DNA from: an uncultured Ruminococcus sp.
GTDB taxonomy: Bacteria; Bacillota; Clostridia; Oscillospirales; Ruminococcaceae
Assembly: GCA_947629455.1 (NCBI GenBank)
Contig: CANRDT010000001.1
Location: 98,888 to 162,887, forward strand
DNA length: 64,000 nucleotides
Reading direction: 5' to 3'
Of this stretch, positions 61,831 to 64,000 are shown one piece after another. Under the pieces are notes generated by a model. It saw only the letters and a program-made list of their open reading frames with translations. It was not told the DNA's origin and did no database searches. A program made the position numbers and the translations under genes. The stretch's first letter is position 1; every line of letters starts with the position of its first letter.

Positions 61831-62586
61831 ATGAAAATATTTTTAAATTATGCTTTTATGTTTTTCATAGGCTGCGTTATCGGCTGGTTCATCGAGCTGT
61901 TCTACCGCAGATTCAGCAAAGCAAACGTCAAACGTAAATGGATAAATCCCGGATTTCTTACCGGACCGTATCTTCCCATATACGGATTCGGGTTATGTGC
62001 GCTGTTTTCATTGGCACGGCTGGAGCAGGCATTGCATATTGAAAATCAGGTTCTCAGCAAAGCCGTGCTGTTCATACTTATGTCCGCCGCAATGACACTG
62101 ATAGAGCTTATCGCCGGACAGATATTCATACTGAAAATGCACATCAAGCTTTGGGATTATTCCGACCGCAAGTATAATTACAAGGGAATAATATGTCCCC
62201 TTTTCTCGTTTTTCTGGGCTCTGCTCAGCGCGGTATACTGTTTTCTCATAGATCCGTTCGTTCTCGGCGCGCTCGACTGGCTTTCGGGGCATCTGGTATT
62301 TTCTTTTGTCATCGGATTTTTCTACGGAGTATTTGTTATCGACGTATGCACCACCTTCGATCTTGCGGCGCGTATCAGAGCGTTTGCAGCTGAAAACGAT
62401 CTTGTTGTACGTTATGAAGAGCTTAAAGTCATGCTGCTTGAATCTGCCGAGAAACAAAACAGAAGATTTCGCTTTCTGCTTGTAATGCACAGCGGTTCTT
62501 CAGCACTTAAAGAACACCTGCTGAACTATCTCGAACAGCAAAGAGAAAACATAAAAACGGATATTCAGCGTATCAGGAACAAATAA
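61831..62586 (+). CDS. Putative ABC-transporter permease-like membrane protein (CmpB/PF06541-like)
   Basis: The 251-aa protein begins with a membrane segment (NYAFMFFIGCVIGWFIELFYRRF) and the conserved NPGFLTGPYLPIYGFG motif, with about five hydrophobic helices to residue 175, then a charged cytoplasmic end. This matches the family annotated as putative ABC permease CmpB, whose function is not established. It starts 12 bases after the CotH-like gene, so the three genes from 59195 to 62586 look like one operon. Confidence 0.83.
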   Translation: MKIFLNYAFMFFIGCVIGWFIELFYRRFSKANVKRKWINPGFLTGPYLPIYGFGLCALFSLARLEQALHIENQVLSKAVLFILMSAAMTLIELIAGQIFILKMHIKLWDYSDRKYNYKGIICPLFSFFWALLSAVYCFLIDPFVLGALDWLSGHLVFSFVIGFFYGVFVIDVCTTFDLAARIRAFAAENDLVVRYEELKVMLLESAEKQNRRFRFLLVMHSGSSALKEHLLNYLEQQRENIKTDIQRIRNK

Positions 62587-62664
62587 CGCAGATCATTGCA
62601 GGAAGTCAGTGCAATATCCCCCCAAAAAAACAAATTCAAACAGCATTAAATAAGGGAGTTATAT

Positions 62665-63255
62665 ATGGATAAGCGGCTTGAAAAGCAGTTAAGCTTTTCA
62701 CTGGAAATAGACAAGCAGAAAAATATTCTCCGTCAGACACATCTTTCAGATCACGGGAGAAATGAAACCGATGCGGAACACGCCTGGCATATGGCGGTCA
62801 TGGCATATCTGCTGAGGGAGTATGCAAACGAAAAAGTGGATATTTTAAAAGTGATACTGATGTGTCTGATACACGATATTGTGGAGATCGACGCAGGAGA
62901 TACTTTTGCCTATGATACGGAGGGTATCAGGACGCAAAAAGAACGGGAAAGCAAGGCAAAAGCGCGTATTTTCTCGCTCCTGCCCGAAGATCAGAGAGCG
63001 GAAATGACAGCGTTGTTTGACGAATTTGAGGAATGTCAAACGGCAGAATCAAAATTTGCTCATGCGATGGACAACATTCAGCCGCTTATTTTAAACAGCA
63101 GCAACGGCGGCAGCGACTGGAAAGAGCATAATGTAACGGCGGAAATGGTCTACAAACGTCAGGAAAAGACGCGCATGGGGTCTCAAAAGCTATTTGAGAC
63201 AGCCGATCTGATGATAAAGGAAAATATCCGCAAAGGGAATCTTAAAGAAAAATAA
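62665..63255 (+). CDS. HD domain hydrolase (YfbR/HDDC2-like 5'-nucleotidase family)
   Basis: The 196-aa protein has the HD-type metal motif spread over TDAEHAWHMAVMA and LIHDIVEIDAGDTFAYD, ending with the AHAMDNIQPLILN Asp. Order H...HD...D and the EIDAGD sequence match the HDDC2/YfbR-type deoxynucleoside monophosphatases. It probably removes phosphate from nucleotides in the cytoplasm. AAGGGAG precedes the ATG. Confidence 0.86.
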   Translation: MDKRLEKQLSFSLEIDKQKNILRQTHLSDHGRNETDAEHAWHMAVMAYLLREYANEKVDILKVILMCLIHDIVEIDAGDTFAYDTEGIRTQKERESKAKARIFSLLPEDQRAEMTALFDEFEECQTAESKFAHAMDNIQPLILNSSNGGSDWKEHNVTAEMVYKRQEKTRMGSQKLFETADLMIKENIRKGNLKEK

Positions 63256-63285
63256 GATAAGATCAAAGTAATTAAATTAAAAAGA

Positions 63286-63328
63286 AATTGAGGATATTAA
63301 AAACACTGGCATTTTAATATCCTCAATT
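63286..63328. other. Perfect 17-bp inverted repeat between the HD and GNAT genes
   Basis: AATTGAGGATATTAAAA (63286-63302) and its exact complement (63312-63328) flank a 9-nt loop. Read on plus there is no T-run after it; on minus it runs into T-rich sequence. It lies 31 bases behind the HD gene and just before the GNAT start. It may be a weak terminator or a structural element. Confidence 0.6.
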
Positions 63329-63344
63329 GATCGGTGGCGTGATC

Positions 63345-63809
63345 GTGGAAAGTATTGAATTTATATGGACAGACGGTAAAAATGAAGAATTTCAGCATTT
63401 TTATCTTATTACCGAGGAATATTACAGCAGTCTTGTCGGCGGCGAGGAAAACCGCAGAGGGTTCATTCCCTACAACATTTCGGAAATGATACAAGATGTT
63501 CTGCTTGCATATATCGGAGAAAATTGTGTCGGCTGTGCCGGTCTGAAAAAATACTCGCAAAAAGATGTAGAAATAAAAAGAGTATGGGTACAGCCGGCAT
63601 ACAGAAACAATGGAATTGCCGCACAAATGATGGCAAAAATCGAGGAAAGGGCAATAAAATACGGATTTGAGCGAACGATACTGCAAACCCGTGAAATAAT
63701 GCGCGATGCGGTCAGTCTGTATCGGAAGTTGGGGTATGTGCAGATCCCGAATTATCCGCCGTATGACAAATTAGACGGCGCAGTATGTTTTGCAAAGGAT
63801 TTAACTTGA
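63345..63809 (+). CDS. GNAT family N-acetyltransferase
   Basis: The 154-aa protein has the GNAT core with acetyl-CoA motif A: IKRVWVQPAYRNNGIAAQMMAKIEERA (R/Q-x-x-G-x-A form), and the late block MRDAVSLYRKLGYVQI. Substrate unknown. The likely start is GTG 63345 with GGTGG seven bases upstream; earlier in-frame codons lie inside the preceding hairpin. Confidence 0.83.
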   Translation: MESIEFIWTDGKNEEFQHFYLITEEYYSSLVGGEENRRGFIPYNISEMIQDVLLAYIGENCVGCAGLKKYSQKDVEIKRVWVQPAYRNNGIAAQMMAKIEERAIKYGFERTILQTREIMRDAVSLYRKLGYVQIPNYPPYDKLDGAVCFAKDLT

Positions 63810-63846
63810 TTTTGCCGCTCGGAGCTGAAAATTCATACCCAACGGG

Positions 63847-63875
63847 TTGACACAAAATTGCGGATATGATATAAT
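63847..63875 (+). promoter_or_regulatory. Promoter of the tRNA-Leu gene
   Basis: TTGACA (63847-63852), 17-base spacer, TATAAT (63870-63875), 20 bases before the tRNA 5' end. Confidence 0.85.
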
Positions 63876-63894
63876 AAGAAACGGTGAGATTTTT

Positions 63895-64000
63895 GCGGGT
63901 ATGGCGGAATTGGCAGACGCGATAGATTTAGGTTGCGTCACTACATTGAAAAATAAACCCACAAACAACTGTAGCTGTTGCAGTATAAAATTACCAGCAA
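63895..64000 (+). tRNA. tRNA-Leu (anticodon UAG), 5' half; interrupted or cut by the window end
   Basis: GCGGGTATGG, GAATTGGCAGACGCG and ATAGATTTAGGT match a Leu-UAG tRNA through acceptor 5' strand, D-arm and anticodon loop (TAG at 63929-63931). The expected 3' anticodon strand TCTAT is not found; instead TGCGTCACTAC and AT-rich bases follow for about 60 nt. No T-arm or CCA is reached before the window ends. It is either split by an intron/insertion or otherwise broken. Confidence 0.65.

Overview
The window looks like a chromosomal segment of a low-to-moderate GC Firmicute of class Clostridia, most likely a Ruminococcus-like member of the Oscillospiraceae. The pointers are the conserved B. 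subtilis-type gene orders (miaB-ricA-mutS-mutL-miaA-hfq, ylmE-sepF-ylmH-divIVA-ileS-lspA), strong AGGAGG-type ribosome binding sites, a tRNA-Trp T-box, LexA/DinR-like boxes, a split transketolase, a YunB sporulation protein and a CotH-kinase lipoprotein. This is inference from gene content; no rRNA or species marker is present.

Layout. 1-1784 (+): the end of mltG and a U32 peptidase/tRNA-hydroxylation protein. 1786-24051 (-): a tyrosine recombinase with its own promoter and a perfect leader palindrome, yunB, then an almost gap-free run of about 19 kb (split transketolase, HAD phosphatase, RluA, lspA, ileS, divIVA, ylmH, sepF, ylmE, an HlyD-like adaptor, hfq, miaA, mutL, mutS, ricA-like, miaB), and finally a secreted SleB-type wall hydrolase with a WalR-box-like site upstream. 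24587-25531 (+): an S1-domain protein. 25593-38490 (mostly -): rarA, a small unknown gene, an autoregulated MerR regulator, glyA, a P-II-like protein, prmA, dnaI/dnaD-like replication-initiation genes, an AlkD-like protein, a DacF-like carboxypeptidase, a possible PD-(D/E)XK-like unknown, and a PrsA-like lipoprotein. 38943-48857: a GDPD, TSCPD and PHP proteins, a second RluA, uvrB and uvrA (both with candidate SOS boxes) and an AI-2E-family permease. 49019-57112 (+): a complete tryptophan operon behind a Trp T-box (trpE-trpS-trpGD-trpC-trpF-trpB-trpA). 57136-63809: two lipoproteins, an SDR, two membrane proteins, an HD hydrolase and a GNAT. 63895-64000: the 5' half of a tRNA-Leu gene whose sequence stops fitting a tRNA just after the anticodon loop.

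Functional themes are translation and tRNA modification (MiaA and MiaB act on the same A37; TrhP-like, IleRS, TrpRS, PrmA, RluA paralogues), DNA repair (MutS/L, UvrA/B, RarA, AlkD), cell division and envelope (MltG, SepF, DivIVA, DacF, PrsA, SleB-like) and tryptophan supply.

The most striking unexplained structure is a family of six dispersed intergenic elements between 22.6 and 42.3 kb. They are built from consecutive long GC-capped palindromes (pyrimidine 5' arm, purine 3' arm, 3-nt loop) and most carry a conserved AT-rich tail. Arm sequences change between copies while pairing is kept, and the hairpins lack the U-tract of intrinsic terminators. No protein, CRISPR array or known riboswitch in the window explains them.
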